Shown here one piece after another: positions 18,439-28,985 of a DNA stretch of 43,103 nucleotides. This DNA comes from Bauldia sp. (GTDB lineage Bacteria > Pseudomonadota > Alphaproteobacteria > Rhizobiales > Kaistiaceae), in contig JADYYB010000114.1 in assembly GCA_020853895.1 (NCBI GenBank), forward strand, positions 1 through 43,103, written 5' to 3'. Made by a program: the position numbers and the translations under genes. Below the pieces are notes generated by a model, which did no database searches, had not been told where the DNA came from, and saw nothing but the letters and a program-made list of their open reading frames with translations. Position 1 is the stretch's first letter. Every line of letters starts with the position of its first letter.

Positions 18439-19424
18439 CTCGACGCCCCATCGACTGTCGGCCAGGTTGTGGGAGCCTGCCAAACCGACAGGAGACCGTC
18501 AAGCATAAGTCTCTCCGGGATAATTCGTTCTGCGCCGAGCGCGGTGACCGCCTCGGGCGGGATGCCGAGGAGGCGCGCGGCGACCTCCACCGCGGCGTGT
18601 GCGAAGGGGAAGCCGATGCCCGGCCGGCTCGGCGCCCAGGTGCGCACCGGGAGGTCCGCGTCGACCCCGCGCGTCTCGAGCCAGGCGAGCGCCGCGTCCT
18701 CCCCGCCGAGCTCGTCCACGAGCCCCGCGTCGAGCGCCTGCCGCCCGCTGAAGATGCGCCCGTCGGCGAGCGCGGTTGCCTCGGGTACGCTCAGCGAGCG
18801 GCGCTCCGCGACGAGGCCGACGAACCACCGATAGGTGTCGTCGACGAGACTCTGGATCATCGCGAGCCCCTCCGGCGTCGCCGGCTCGAACAGCGAGGGC
18901 TCGGATTTGAGCGGCCCGCTCGTCACCTCGGTCACGTCGACCCCGAGCCTGTCGAGGAGGTCGCCGAACTCGGGGAACTGGAAGAGGACGCCGATCGACC
19001 CCGTGATCGTCGTCTGGCGCGCCACGATATGGTCCGCCGCGATCGCCGCCATGTAGGCGGCCGAGGCGCCGATCGTGTCCATGGTCGCGACCGTCGGCTT
19101 GGCGGCGGCGAGCTCGCGGAGCGCCTCGTAGAGGGCTTCCCCGCCCGCGGTCGTCCCGCCCGAGGAGTCGATGGCGACGATCACGCCCCTCACCGCCTCG
19201 TCCTCGGCGAGGAGGTTGATCAGCCTGATCCGCTCGCGGTCGCTGGCGATGAACCCGCTGATCGAGATGCGCGCGATCTGCGGCTCGGCCTGCCGCCACA
19301 GCCCGCCGGTGCTGACCTGGACGAGGGCAAGGAGGGCGATGACGAGCGCGATGAACGCCGCCGCCCGCCAGAATGAAACACGCCGGCGCATCTGCCGCCG
19401 GTCGACGATCTCGCTCGCATCCAT
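18435..19424 (-). CDS. sppA: Signal peptide peptidase SppA
   Basis: A 329-residue single-domain SppA. A membrane helix at residues 17-36 follows a basic cytoplasmic start (MRRRVSFWR), and the protease domain is outside. The Ser/Lys dyad is visible as Ser143 in TGSIGV and Lys173 in GPLKSEP, with a DSSGGT segment near residue 86. It cleaves leftover signal peptides in the membrane. The ATG at 19424 is preceded by GAGGCGGGC; a longer reading to 19610 runs through repeat sequence and is rejected. The stop overlaps ihfB. Confidence 0.95.
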   Translation of the reverse strand: MDASEIVDRRQMRRRVSFWRAAAFIALVIALLALVQVSTGGLWRQAEPQIARISISGFIASDRERIRLINLLAEDEAVRGVIVAIDSSGGTTAGGEALYEALRELAAAKPTVATMDTIGASAAYMAAIAADHIVARQTTITGSIGVLFQFPEFGDLLDRLGVDVTEVTSGPLKSEPSLFEPATPEGLAMIQSLVDDTYRWFVGLVAERRSLSVPEATALADGRIFSGRQALDAGLVDELGGEDAALAWLETRGVDADLPVRTWAPSRPGIGFPFAHAAVEVAARLLGIPPEAVTALGAERIIPERLMLDGLLSVWQAPTTWPTVDGASR

Positions 19425-19502
19425 GGCGCCCGCCTCGTTTTGGATGGGCCCAGCGGTAGCCCTTCGCGAAGGCGCGGGCAAGCGCCCGATTTTCGCACTC
19501 CT

Positions 19503-19638
19503 CCTCCCCTCGAGAGGGGGAGGTCCGGCAGCGCAGCTGCCGGGGTGGGGGTAAGTGAGAAGGTGCGACGCTCGTCGGAGCGATGAGTCACTGACCCCCA
19601 CCGGCGCCATCGCGCCACCTCCCCCTTTCAGGGGGAGG
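19503..19638. repeat. Composite palindromic intergenic element, CCTCCCC variant
   Basis: CCTCCCC-TCGAGA-GGGGGAGG (19503-19523) and CCTCCCCC-TTTCA-GGGGGAGG (19618-19638) face each other between sppA and rpsA. Inside are further small stems (GGCAGC-gca-GCTGCC; CGCTCG/CGGAGCG). It has the same architecture as the CCTCTCCCC elements but a sequence closer to those around the DUF559 gene. Confidence 0.75.
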
Positions 19639-19643
19639 AAGCA

Positions 19644-19676
19644 GAAGAAAAAGGCCCGCGGTTTCCCGCGGGCCTT
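19644..19676 (-). terminator. Intrinsic terminator of rpsA
   Basis: On the minus strand an 11-bp G+C-rich stem, AAGGCCCGCGG / CCGCGGGCCTT (19651-19661 and 19665-19675), is followed by TTTTTCTTC. It lies about 32 bp after the rpsA stop: a textbook rho-independent terminator. Confidence 0.9.
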
Positions 19677-19707
19677 CGTACTTCTGTCGCCGGCGGGCGG
19701 AGAGGGA

Positions 19708-21438
19708 CTATTCGTCCTTCTCCTCCTTCTCGTCGCCCTGGCGGGCCTTGAGCGCCGCGCCGAGGATGTCGCCGAGCGAGGCGCCCGAGTCGGACGAGCC
19801 GTACTGAGCGACGGCCTCCTTCTCCTCGGCGATCTCGAGCGCCTTGATCGACACGGTGATCTTGTGGGTCTTCTTATCGAAGGTGGTCACCCGCGCGTCG
19901 AACTTCTCGCCCTTGGCGAAGCGCTCGGGGCGCTGCTCGGAGCGGTCGCGCGAGAGGTCGGCGCGCTTGATGAAGGTGGTGAGGTCGGTGTCCATGATCT
20001 TGACCTCGAGCCCGCCTTCCTTGACCTCGAGCACCTCGCAGGTCACGACGCCGCCCTTCTTGATCCCGCCGCCCGGACCGGACGCGGCGGCTTCCTTGAA
20101 GGGATCGCCGGCGAGCTGCTTCACGCCGAGGGAGATGCGCTCCTTCTCGACGTCGACGTCGAGCACCACCGCCTTGACATTGTCGCCGCGGTTATAGTCC
20201 TCGATCGCCTGCTCGCCCGGCTTGTTCCAGTCGAGGTCGGAGAGGTGGACCATGCCGTCCACGTCTCCGTCGAGGCCGACGAAGAGGCCGAACTCGGTCT
20301 TGTTCTTGACCACTCCCTCGACCTCGGAGTTGACCGGGTGCGCGGCCGCGAAGGCCTGCCACGGGTTCTCCAGCGTCTGCTTGAGGCCGAGCGAAATGCG
20401 GCGCTTGACCGGATCGACCTCGAGGATGACCACCTCGATCTCCTGCGAGGTCGAGACGATCTTGCCCGGGTGCACGTTCTTCTTGGTCCAGCTCATCTCC
20501 GAGACGTGGATGAGGCCCTCGATCCCCGGCTCCAGCTCGACGAACGCGCCGTAGTCGGTGATGTTGGTGACGCGGCCCTTGAAGCGGGTCCCGACCGGGT
20601 ACTTGGCCTCGATGCCCTGCCACGGATCGGCCTCGAGCTGCTTCATGCCAAGGCTGATCCGGTGCGTCTCCTGGTTCACCCGGATGATCTGCACCTTCAC
20701 GGTCTGGCCGATATTGAGGACCTCGCTCGGGTGGTTGATGCGCCGCCAGGCGATGTCGGTGACGTGGAGGAGCCCGTCGATCCCGCCGAGGTCCACGAAC
20801 GCGCCGTAGTCGGTGATATTCTTGACCACGCCGTCGATGACCTGGCCCTCTTCGAGGCTCTGCACCAGCTCCGAACGCTGCTCGGCGCGCGTCTCTTCGA
20901 GGACGGTGCGGCGGGAGACGACGATGTTGCCGCGGCGGCGATCCATCTTGAGGATCTGGAAGGGCTGCGGATTGTGCATCAGCGGGCCGACGTCGCGTAC
21001 CGGACGGATGTCCACCTGGCTGCGCGGCAGGAAGGCGACGGCGCCTTCGAGGTCGACGGTGAACCCGCCCTTGACCTGGTTGAAGATCACGCCGGTGACC
21101 TTCTCGTTCTTGTTGTAGGATTCCTCGAGGCGGACCCAGCTCTCCTCGCGGCGCGCCTTGTCGCGCGAGAGGACCGCTTCGCCGAGCGCGTTCTCGATGC
21201 GCTCGAGATAGACCTCGACGGTGTCGCCGACCTTCAGCTCGGCGCCCTTGGCGCTGGCGCCGAATTCCTTCAGCGGCACGCGCCCTTCGGTCTTCAGACC
21301 GACATCGACGACCGCGAGATCCTTCTCGATCGCCACGACCTTGCCCTTGATGACGGCTCCTTCGGCGAGGGCGTCGGCCTTGAAGGATTCATCGAGGAGG
21401 GCGGCGAAATCTTCCCGGGTCGGTGTTGCTACGTTCAT
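19708..21438 (-). CDS. rpsA: 30S ribosomal protein S1
   Basis: A 576-residue S1 protein with six OB-fold S1 repeats; landmarks include GAFVDLGGIDGLLHVTDI, GAFVELEPGIEGLIHVSEM and GLFVGLDGDVDGMVHLSDL. It binds mRNA leaders and delivers them to the 30S subunit. The acidic tail DEKEEKDE is typical of alphaproteobacteria. Start ATG at 21438 is preceded by AGGAGT. A stem-loop sits just upstream of that site and a strong terminator follows the gene. cmk lies 176 bp upstream on the same strand, the usual cmk-rpsA pairing. Confidence 0.97.
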   Translation of the reverse strand: MNVATPTREDFAALLDESFKADALAEGAVIKGKVVAIEKDLAVVDVGLKTEGRVPLKEFGASAKGAELKVGDTVEVYLERIENALGEAVLSRDKARREESWVRLEESYNKNEKVTGVIFNQVKGGFTVDLEGAVAFLPRSQVDIRPVRDVGPLMHNPQPFQILKMDRRRGNIVVSRRTVLEETRAEQRSELVQSLEEGQVIDGVVKNITDYGAFVDLGGIDGLLHVTDIAWRRINHPSEVLNIGQTVKVQIIRVNQETHRISLGMKQLEADPWQGIEAKYPVGTRFKGRVTNITDYGAFVELEPGIEGLIHVSEMSWTKKNVHPGKIVSTSQEIEVVILEVDPVKRRISLGLKQTLENPWQAFAAAHPVNSEVEGVVKNKTEFGLFVGLDGDVDGMVHLSDLDWNKPGEQAIEDYNRGDNVKAVVLDVDVEKERISLGVKQLAGDPFKEAAASGPGGGIKKGGVVTCEVLEVKEGGLEVKIMDTDLTTFIKRADLSRDRSEQRPERFAKGEKFDARVTTFDKKTHKITVSIKALEIAEEKEAVAQYGSSDSGASLGDILGAALKARQGDEKEEKDE

Positions 21439-21442
21439 TTGT

Positions 21443-21470
21443 ACTCCTGGCCGGAGGCATCATGCTCCGG
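21443..21470 (-). promoter_or_regulatory. Stem-loop next to the rpsA ribosome binding site
   Basis: On the minus strand CCGGAG-catgatgc-CTCCGG (21451-21470) is followed within a few bases by the Shine-Dalgarno AGGAGT (21443-21448). S1 is known to repress its own translation in E. coli through structured leader RNA; a comparable role here is inference only. Confidence 0.45.
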
Positions 21471-21614
21471 CGGTTGGTGTTGATCCGTGCCGCGCCCAAA
21501 CCCGCGTGAATCCGCGATTGTTGGCGGATCGATGCTCGGATCGAAGGCTCGGCGAATGGCTTTCTCGCGCCAGGCCTGGATAGTTGGGATTGAAGAGAGG
21601 GTGGGGCGGCGGAA

Positions 21615-22253
21615 TCAGAGGCCCGCTGCCCGTGCCCGCTCGACGATATCCACAGCCGCGCGAAACGCGGCTTCTATATCGAGATCGGTGGTATCCAGCA
21701 AGTGCGCGTCCTTCGCCCGGCGCAGGGGAGAAAGCGCGCGATTGCTGTCCCGTTCGTCCCGCCGCCTGATGTCGGCGAGCACCGCCTCGAAGCCGGGGCT
21801 CCGCCCGCTCGCTTCGAGCTCCGCCGCCCGGCGCCGCGCCCGGGCCACGGGATCGGCGGTGAGGAAGATCTTCACGTCCGCGTCCGGACAGACCACCGTG
21901 CCGATGTCCCGCCCGTCGAGCACCGCGCCGGGCGGCTTCTTCGCGAAGCGCCGCTGCGCCGCGACGAGCGCCCGCCGCACCTCGCTATAGACGGCGACTC
22001 GCGAGGCCGCCTCCGCGATCTCGGCTCCCGCGTAGTTTCTGGGGTCGAAGTCCAGATCTTCGAGGTCCATGTGATAGGCGATGCGCGTCGCCATCGCCTC
22101 GTCGTCGAGGCTGATCCCCCCGTTGAGCATCGCCGCGCCGACCGCGCGATAGGTGAGACCGGTGTCTAGATGGTTGAGCCCGTAGCGCTCCGCAAGACGC
22201 CGGCCGATCGTGCCCTTGCCCGACGCCGCCGGCCCGTCGATGGCGATGATCAT
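21615..22253 (-). CDS. cmk: (d)CMP kinase Cmk
   Basis: A 212-residue cytidylate kinase that makes (d)CDP from (d)CMP and ATP. The P-loop GPAASGKGT is at residues 7-15; [25 protein letters not shown] and the lid region [16 protein letters not shown] are family signatures. The start ATG at 22253 lies only two nucleotides past the aroA stop, so aroA and cmk are transcribed together. No unusual residues were noticed. Confidence 0.96.
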   Translation of the reverse strand: MIIAIDGPAASGKGTIGRRLAERYGLNHLDTGLTYRAVGAAMLNGGISLDDEAMATRIAYHMDLEDLDFDPRNYAGAEIAEAASRVAVYSEVRRALVAAQRRFAKKPPGAVLDGRDIGTVVCPDADVKIFLTADPVARARRRAAELEASGRSPGFEAVLADIRRRDERDSNRALSPLRRAKDAHLLDTTDLDIEAAFRAAVDIVERARAAGL

Positions 22254-22255
22254 CG

Positions 22256-23680
<1,425 letters not shown>

Positions 23681-23706
23681 TCACCGCCCAAGGGGCGGAA
23701 ATGCCT

Positions 23707-23735
23707 TTGACAGCGCCCCCCGCTCAGACTAATGC
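23707..23735 (+). promoter_or_regulatory. Promoter of the TIGR02300 gene
   Basis: TTGACA (23707-23712), a 17-bp spacer and TAATGC (23730-23735) lie 36 bp before the TIGR02300 start, in the divergent gap with aroA. This is a close match to the housekeeping consensus. Confidence 0.6.
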
Positions 23736-23771
23736 AACGCCGCTTCCCCCGGCGGAACAGGAAAGAGGCGC

Positions 23772-24143
23772 GTGGCGAAACCGAAGCTCGGAACCAAGCG
23801 GATTTGCCCCAATTGCGGGACCCGCTACTACGATCTGGAAAAGGATCCGATCATCTGCCCGAAATGCGGCACGGAGTTCCAGCCGCCGACCCGCGGCCGC
23901 GCCGCCGCAGCAGCCCCGGCCGCCGAAGACGAGGTCGAGGAGGTCGCTGAGACCGCCGAGGCCGAGTTCGTGACCCTCGAGGCCGCCGACGAGGAGGCGA
24001 GCGGGGGCGCCGAGGAGGCCGAGGACGAGGACGCCGAGATCGAGGCGCCCGCCGGCGAGGAGACCTTCCTCGAGGAGGAAGAGGAAGGCGAGGAAGACGT
24101 CGGCGACATCATCGGCGATGTCGACGAGGAGGAGGAGCGGTAG
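23772..24143 (+). CDS. TIGR02300 family zinc-ribbon acidic protein
   Basis: A 123-residue protein of the TIGR02300 family, found almost only in alphaproteobacteria and of unknown function. The start is a CxxC-x15-CxxC zinc ribbon, RICPNCGTRYYDLEKDPIICPKCG (Cys12, Cys15, Cys29, Cys32 approximately), followed by an extremely Glu/Asp/Ala-rich tail that is probably disordered. Start is GTG at 23772 after GGAAAGAGG. It is divergent from aroA and lies just before tRNA-Ala, a layout common in the order. Confidence 0.9.
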   Translation: MAKPKLGTKRICPNCGTRYYDLEKDPIICPKCGTEFQPPTRGRAAAAAPAAEDEVEEVAETAEAEFVTLEAADEEASGGAEEAEDEDAEIEAPAGEETFLEEEEEGEEDVGDIIGDVDEEEER

Positions 24144-24227
24144 GACCCGGCTTGATTTCCGGGTCCGGCTGGTCCACCTAGCCCATCTCGTTTCACCGCC
24201 GCCGGTTTTCCGGCCGGCGGCTGGTTC

Positions 24228-24303
<76 letters not shown>

Positions 24304-24808
24304 CTTAGTCTGCGCCTTTCCGGGTCTCCGGGCGCCAAGGAGATCTAGGGCCGACATTTCCGCGGTTTCTGCGCCTCGATATCGGTAGGCACCTGTCACG
24401 GAGACGCCAAGGTCGCGACCAGAAGGCGCCTCTATGCTCACCCGTCTCCGCTGCGTCGATTGGGCGTCCAGAACTACGTTTCTACCTGACAGCCGGATAG
24501 AGCAGGATGAAGGCTCGCCGATGCGAGCATCCCGCTGGTCAGCCAGAGCGTTCTGCTGCGCGGGGTGAACCACGACGCGGCCACGCCTGGAGTCGCATGG
24601 GCGCGCCACGACCGAAACGTCAGGGACCTCGAAGTGCATCGCCGAGCGAATCGGAACGCAGCAGTCACCCAAACGCCTAAGTCATGAGGAGACCTGGCAT
24701 CTCCTTTGTGATGGTTCGTATTCGACTCAAAGGAACTCCACGACCTGGCTCGGTTGGAGCCGATGATGAGACTTGCCCGGCGGTAGGACATCTCCCGCAT
24801 TGGCGTCC
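24304..24808. other. Non-coding junction between tRNA-Ala and the Argonaute gene
   Basis: About 500 bp with no recognisable gene on either strand. Open frames antisense to the tRNA end (for example 24193-24672) give the SNRRPLECHSSALPSELW-type artefact often seen opposite tRNA-Ala genes. A small GGCTC/GAGCC hairpin (24747-24761) is the only local structure noticed. The left boundary of the island presumably lies here. Confidence 0.5.
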
Positions 24809-26362
24809 TCAGACATAAAACTTAAAGGGCTGCCGCTTGGCATCCTTCGCGGATCCCATGGTCAGGATGTCGCCGACCTTGTCGGCGAACCGCACGGTGA
24901 CGGGGAGGCTGTCGTTGAAGTTGCAGGCGTTGTAGTTGATCTTGGTGAGGCCCAGGACATCGCCGAGCACGGTTTCGATCGCCGGCAGAGCACCGGTACT
25001 GCGCAGCACCGTGACGAACAGCGGATTGGGCGTTTCAGGGCCAATGTAGGTGTCAAGGCGCGGCAGGAACCCGTTTGTCCAGAAATAGGCGTTGCGCTCA
25101 TCCAGGATCAACGCCGTGCCGCGAAGAACGGGGTAGTCGCCGTCGCGGAAGAGCTTGACCTCGCCGCCGGTCTCACGGATGCGCACGCCGACGAGGTTCG
25201 TGCCCTCGGGCGCCGCGGCACGAAAGCCGTCCCACTCCTCGTCGGTGAAGCTGGTGCGCCCGTGGATGAAGAGCTCGCGGGGCGGCTCGTCGTGCTTCTC
25301 CTTGTAGGTCTCAAGAACCATCTCGATGAGGCTCTTCGCCTCGGGCGGCTTCAGATGAAACTCGTGCTCGGCGGTCTTCCACGGCCCGTTCGCGCCCCGG
25401 AAGACGACGCCGTCCCCTTCGGCCAGGAACATCTGCGCGGCGCAGCACGCGAAATCGCGCGGGTCGTTGGGGAGCGTCTTGAAGACAAGGCCCAGGTAGC
25501 AGACGCCCGGCCTTGCCGAGGAGAGCTTCCACGGCGGCATCGGCTGCGTCTTGTAATAAAGGCCGGTCGCCAGGTTCCAAGCAACGCTCGCGGGCTCCTG
25601 CAGCGTCCGGGTGGGGTAGCCCGCGCTGTTGCGGAAGCTCTCGGGCGCGAGCGTTGACTCGCGGACGAGCTGGGAGACATGACCGAGGGTGAGAAGCTTG
25701 GCCTTGGCCTGGCGATGGAAATCCGGGATGTCGTCGAAAATCGCCTCCTCGCTCTGGTCGACCACCGCGTCGAGCAGCGGCATGTCGGACCTTGTTGCCT
25801 GGCGTTTGCCGAAGTCGCCCTTGACGAGGCTGAGACCCGATCGCCGCGACTGCGGCTTGCACCGGTCGAACACGAGCTCGGGCAGTATCAGGATCCAGAG
25901 ATCGACCTTGCGCTCGTCATTCTCGTGGTGGCGCACGATCGTATCGATGTAGATCTCGACCGCCTTGGCGACGGCCTCATGGTGATTGAGCGTTCGCGTG
26001 GCTTCGTCGATCGCCTTGAGGCTGACCTGGCGCAGGACGATTTCGTCGGGCTCGATGGCGATGCCGAAGGTTTCGGTGAGGCCGGGGAAATCGGACAGGT
26101 GAATGCGGTCCTTCTTCTCGGTCTTGCCCGGCGGCGGAACACGGACGAGGCCCGAGATCTTCCGCGCCCAGGCCGTGAGGAACCCCAGCCCTTCGGTCGT
26201 GCCGACGGCGCCGATAGCGACGTGCCGGACCGTGCGCGGCCCGTCGTGCGGGCCGTAGAGGAACAGGCCGTCCTTCGGGTGATCGGAGAATTGTTCGGCG
26301 CCGAACGCGAGCTGCGGCTCGGGGATGTGAAGGATCGGGACGGTGGCCGCGGCGAGCTTCAT
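24809..26362 (-). CDS. Short prokaryotic Argonaute (MID-PIWI) of a SPARTA system
   Basis: A 517-residue short Argonaute with MID and PIWI domains only. The MID-like core runs from about 150 ([16 protein letters not shown]) to 260, with the guide-pocket helix [15 protein letters not shown] at 222-236. PIWI begins near CYLGLVFK (288-295) and ends at the C-terminus. Positions that hold the slicer Asp residues are changed: no Asp in [14 protein letters not shown] in place of an IHRDG-type motif, and YNACNFND near the end. It should therefore bind guide and target without cutting. Start ATG at 26362 overlaps the TIR-APAZ stop by 4 nt (ATGA). In known SPARTA complexes this subunit pairs one-to-one with TIR-APAZ, loads guide RNA and senses single-stranded DNA. 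Family assignment rests on domain order and partner. Confidence 0.9.
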   Translation of the reverse strand: MKLAAATVPILHIPEPQLAFGAEQFSDHPKDGLFLYGPHDGPRTVRHVAIGAVGTTEGLGFLTAWARKISGLVRVPPPGKTEKKDRIHLSDFPGLTETFGIAIEPDEIVLRQVSLKAIDEATRTLNHHEAVAKAVEIYIDTIVRHHENDERKVDLWILILPELVFDRCKPQSRRSGLSLVKGDFGKRQATRSDMPLLDAVVDQSEEAIFDDIPDFHRQAKAKLLTLGHVSQLVRESTLAPESFRNSAGYPTRTLQEPASVAWNLATGLYYKTQPMPPWKLSSARPGVCYLGLVFKTLPNDPRDFACCAAQMFLAEGDGVVFRGANGPWKTAEHEFHLKPPEAKSLIEMVLETYKEKHDEPPRELFIHGRTSFTDEEWDGFRAAAPEGTNLVGVRIRETGGEVKLFRDGDYPVLRGTALILDERNAYFWTNGFLPRLDTYIGPETPNPLFVTVLRSTGALPAIETVLGDVLGLTKINYNACNFNDSLPVTVRFADKVGDILTMGSAKDAKRQPFKFYV

Positions 26363-27846
26363 CGGTCATCCTCCTCTCCGGCAGCGGGAGCTGCGCGGAC
26401 GGTCAGGTCGTCGGTTTCCTCGTCCTCGTCGGCGAGTTCGTCGGGAAGTCTGGTCGTGACGGGCGAGGTCATGACGTGGGGCGTCGCTTCGACCACCAGG
26501 GCCGCCGACGGGCTGAGCTTGAGCGCCAGCGCAGTCTGTCCGTCCGCTAGCAGCGCGAGAAAAGCTTGCAGCCGGCCGTGCCACTGCTTGTTGCGCCATC
26601 CCTTGCAGACGGTGCGGCGGCAGCGGTGCTGATAGTCCTTGTCGTCAAAGACGGCACCCGCCTGCCCGGCGTTCAGTTCGGCGAAAAGGACGCGTGATTT
26701 CGCCTTCAGATGGAGAAACGGCCAAAGAGCGGGCGTCGCGCTAACACCGAACTGCCAGACCTTGCCCTGGGCGATGTTGCGCAGCATCGAGGACCGGTTG
26801 TTGCCCTCCTGCCCCCACCGGAGCTTCTTGCCGATGGCGATCTGGCCGTCCGCGGCATGGAAGCCGCTCTGGGCGGACCAGGCATACTCGAGCAATCCCT
26901 TCTCGCGGCAGAAAGCCTCCCACGCCCGCCGAAAGATCGAGAGCACAATATTCTTGGCGTCCCGGCTTCCGAGGTTCGGTGTCTCAAGGCCGTTCGCGAT
27001 GAACTCCGCGAACGGCGCTTCCGCCGCGACGGTGAAGCGGCCGGCCTCGGCGAGCGCTTCGGCGACTTCGTCCGGCGTGGCGAAGGTGAAGAAGCCGCGC
27101 AGGTGCATCTCGGCCGGAAACGGGAGCGCACCGACCTGGCGGTGGAGCGCCTGGTGGTCGATCGCGCCGCTCGGCTGGTAGTAGCGGATCGTATCGGGCA
27201 CTTCGGCGATGCGCAGCCAGTTGGAGTGGAGTGCCTCCGGCGCCTGCTCCACCTTGATCGCCCCGCGCCGCCGGTAGTTCTCCCAATTGGGGTTGATGAT
27301 GGCATTCGCCGCATCGCGCGGAACACCCTGGGCCTGCAGGGTGTCGAGCAGGTCGGCAAGACCTGCCGCCCACCCGCCGGTGAAATCGACGAACTGGAGT
27401 TCGCCGATGCCGAAGACCTTGTTGAACCTTTCGAGGCGCAGGGGAATGATGAAGCGCGGGTCCTTGGTCTCGTTCGCGACGTCCTCGGCGATGCCGATCT
27501 CTTCCTGAACACCGGTCTTGGCCAGCGTCACGTCGCGGCAGCACAGGAGCATCTTGACCGCCCGATTCTGCAGCGTCGCCGTGAGCTCGCGCCGCCAGCG
27601 ATCGCCGCCTTCGAGCGAGAGAATGTCGGCAAAGACGGTATAGCCCTGGGACTCCAGGCGCGGCGCGAGCCAGAGCACGAAGTCGTCGTCCTCCGGCGTT
27701 CCCTTACTGATGAAGATGGTCGTCCGCGTGGTGCCGGCGGCCGCCGGCGCCGCCGCCGAACCGTCTGACGCGGGGCGATCGCTCGCCCCGGGCGCGGTGC
27801 CGGCGGGTTCCTCCGCGATGTCTTTCTTCAGGGCAGTCGCACTCAT
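26359..27846 (-). CDS. TIR-APAZ NADase subunit of a SPARTA system
   Basis: A 495-residue protein with an Ala/Pro-rich leader (1-40), a TIR domain (about 42-175) and an APAZ region (about 185-460). TIR landmarks are [42 protein letters not shown] and [10 protein letters not shown], with the likely catalytic Glu at 115 or 116. APAZ replaces the N/PAZ part missing from the neighbouring short Argonaute. In characterised SPARTA complexes, guide-target binding makes the TIR domains oligomerise and hydrolyse NAD(P), killing or arresting the cell. The last 30 residues are strongly acidic (DEDEETDD), like the autoinhibitory tails reported for relatives, as I recall. Start ATG at 27846 follows GAGGAG. 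It is coupled to Argonaute by ATGA. Confidence 0.92.
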   Translation of the reverse strand: MSATALKKDIAEEPAGTAPGASDRPASDGSAAAPAAAGTTRTTIFISKGTPEDDDFVLWLAPRLESQGYTVFADILSLEGGDRWRRELTATLQNRAVKMLLCCRDVTLAKTGVQEEIGIAEDVANETKDPRFIIPLRLERFNKVFGIGELQFVDFTGGWAAGLADLLDTLQAQGVPRDAANAIINPNWENYRRRGAIKVEQAPEALHSNWLRIAEVPDTIRYYQPSGAIDHQALHRQVGALPFPAEMHLRGFFTFATPDEVAEALAEAGRFTVAAEAPFAEFIANGLETPNLGSRDAKNIVLSIFRRAWEAFCREKGLLEYAWSAQSGFHAADGQIAIGKKLRWGQEGNNRSSMLRNIAQGKVWQFGVSATPALWPFLHLKAKSRVLFAELNAGQAGAVFDDKDYQHRCRRTVCKGWRNKQWHGRLQAFLALLADGQTALALKLSPSAALVVEATPHVMTSPVTTRLPDELADEDEETDDLTVRAAPAAGEEDDR

Positions 27847-27908
27847 GGGTGACTCCTCAGGAAGATGATTGAGCTTTCCGCCTCGCGGAGGCTGGCGGCG
27901 CCGGGCCT

Positions 27909-28025
27909 CTAGTGCTTCATGTCGTGCGGCGGGAACGGATCGCGGGCCGGCGCGACCGTGTCCGAGTCGCGGAAGCGGCCATCACGGCCCTGTATCTTCA
28001 CCTCGCCGCCGCCGAGCCGGCCCAC
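27909..28025 (-). CDS. Possible 38-residue protein between ParB-like and TIR-APAZ genes
   Basis: A GTG-started frame of 39 codons, ending at TAG (27911-27909), fills most of the gap between the ParB-like stop and TIR-APAZ. The product is basic and glycine-rich at the front (GRLGGGEVKIQGRDGRFRD) and ends PFPPHDMKH. Third codon positions are almost all G or C, as in the neighbouring genes, which argues for real coding. No good Shine-Dalgarno precedes the GTG, though coupling to the ParB-like stop 9 nt upstream is possible. No homologous family is recognised. Confidence 0.4.
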   Translation of the reverse strand: MGRLGGGEVKIQGRDGRFRDSDTVAPARDPFPPHDMKH

Positions 28026-28034
28026 GGTCTGAGT

Positions 28035-28985
28035 TCATGTTGAAAGGGTCTTGCGCAGGGATTTGAGAAGCGCCTCGGCGTCGTCGATCTTTCTCAGGAG
28101 ATCAGAATCGCCCTTGAGCTCGGCCAGCGTTGTCCACGGCACGCGCTTCATCGCTTCGACGGCCGCATCGATCTCGCCCGCAAGACCGGTCGCCTTCTTC
28201 TTCGCAGCCGACCCCACACGAAGCATCGCGGAATCAAGATCGCCGGTGCCCGAAAGGAAATGCTCTCGCGCCACAGGGTCGGGCAGGATGGTCCGCAGCT
28301 TGCGAAGGTCCTTGGAGTTGGTGACGCGCTTCGCGTTTACCTGCCGGACGACCTCGTCGACGACCTCGGGCGTGAGCATCTTCTTCGACAGCCCGGACAG
28401 CTCCCGTGCCCAGGAAATGGACGCCGACGGATCGCGAAGCCCAGTGAAGCGGGATGAGAGCTCGAATACATCGACCAACTTGTCTAGTTCACGAAGCGAG
28501 ATCCCAAGGATGTTGGCCGCGCTTGCCCGGCCGACGAGATCGACGAGGCGATAGGCCACCATCTCCTTTTCGCGGGCGTCCCATTCCCGGCGCTGGCGGT
28601 GGATGTAGATCCACACCCGCAGGCGTTCTTCGTCTGTCAGCGTCCGATCCGTGACCTCCACCGGAATCTGCCGGTACTGCCCGCGGCCCTGACGGACGAG
28701 AACGTCGGAGTTGGTCCAGCGGCGCTCGCCGTCGACAATGCGGTACTTGCCCTTGATCTCCGGATGAGGTTCGACGAGAAGCGGTTCGAAGAGCCCCTCG
28801 TTCGCCTCGATCTGCCGCTGGAGTTCTTCGTCCTCCTTAGGCCCGAGGCGCGGCTGCCGCGCATTCGGGACGATATCGTCGATGTCGATTTTCGTGCGGT
28901 ACGTCCGCAGGACCGTCGGTCCGAGCCGGCGCTCCTGCAACCCGACGACGCGGCCGCGCTCGCCGCTGCGCTGCGCCTCGCTCAT
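28035..28985 (-). CDS. ParB-like nuclease-domain DNA-binding protein
   Basis: A 316-residue protein with an N-terminal ParB/sulfiredoxin-like domain: IDIDDIVPNARQPR, NEGLFEPLLVEPH and IVDGERRW (residues about 33-91), the last matching the ParB GERR box that binds CTP in true ParB. A helix-turn-helix-like segment follows, ASAANILGISLRELDKL (about 145-160). There is no ParA gene nearby, so chromosome or plasmid partition is unlikely. Start ATG at 28985 overlaps the DUF2130 stop by 4 nt, and the TIR-APAZ gene follows about 190 bp later on the same strand. Its role beside a SPARTA pair is unknown; DNA loading, silencing or target marking are possible. Confidence 0.8.
   Translation of the reverse strand: MSEAQRSGERGRVVGLQERRLGPTVLRTYRTKIDIDDIVPNARQPRLGPKEDEELQRQIEANEGLFEPLLVEPHPEIKGKYRIVDGERRWTNSDVLVRQGRGQYRQIPVEVTDRTLTDEERLRVWIYIHRQRREWDAREKEMVAYRLVDLVGRASAANILGISLRELDKLVDVFELSSRFTGLRDPSASISWARELSGLSKKMLTPEVVDEVVRQVNAKRVTNSKDLRKLRTILPDPVAREHFLSGTGDLDSAMLRVGSAAKKKATGLAGEIDAAVEAMKRVPWTTLAELKGDSDLLRKIDDAEALLKSLRKTLST

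Noticed and set aside
18439-18483. N-terminally extended IhfB starting at 18483
   Set aside because: The IHF beta family begins at MIKSELV; the extension lies inside sppA and would break the ATGA coupling.
19708-21438. Repeated protein segments in rpsA as tandem DNA repeats
   Set aside because: They are the normal six S1 domains, diverged at DNA level.
24809-26362. Possible slicer-active Argonaute
   Set aside because: The PIWI positions for catalytic Asp are replaced and the protein lacks N and PAZ domains; the TIR-APAZ partner explains the effector function.
28035-28985. ParB-like gene as a plasmid partition or replication gene
   Set aside because: There is no ParA, no Rep gene and no iteron-like array; the context is a defence operon.
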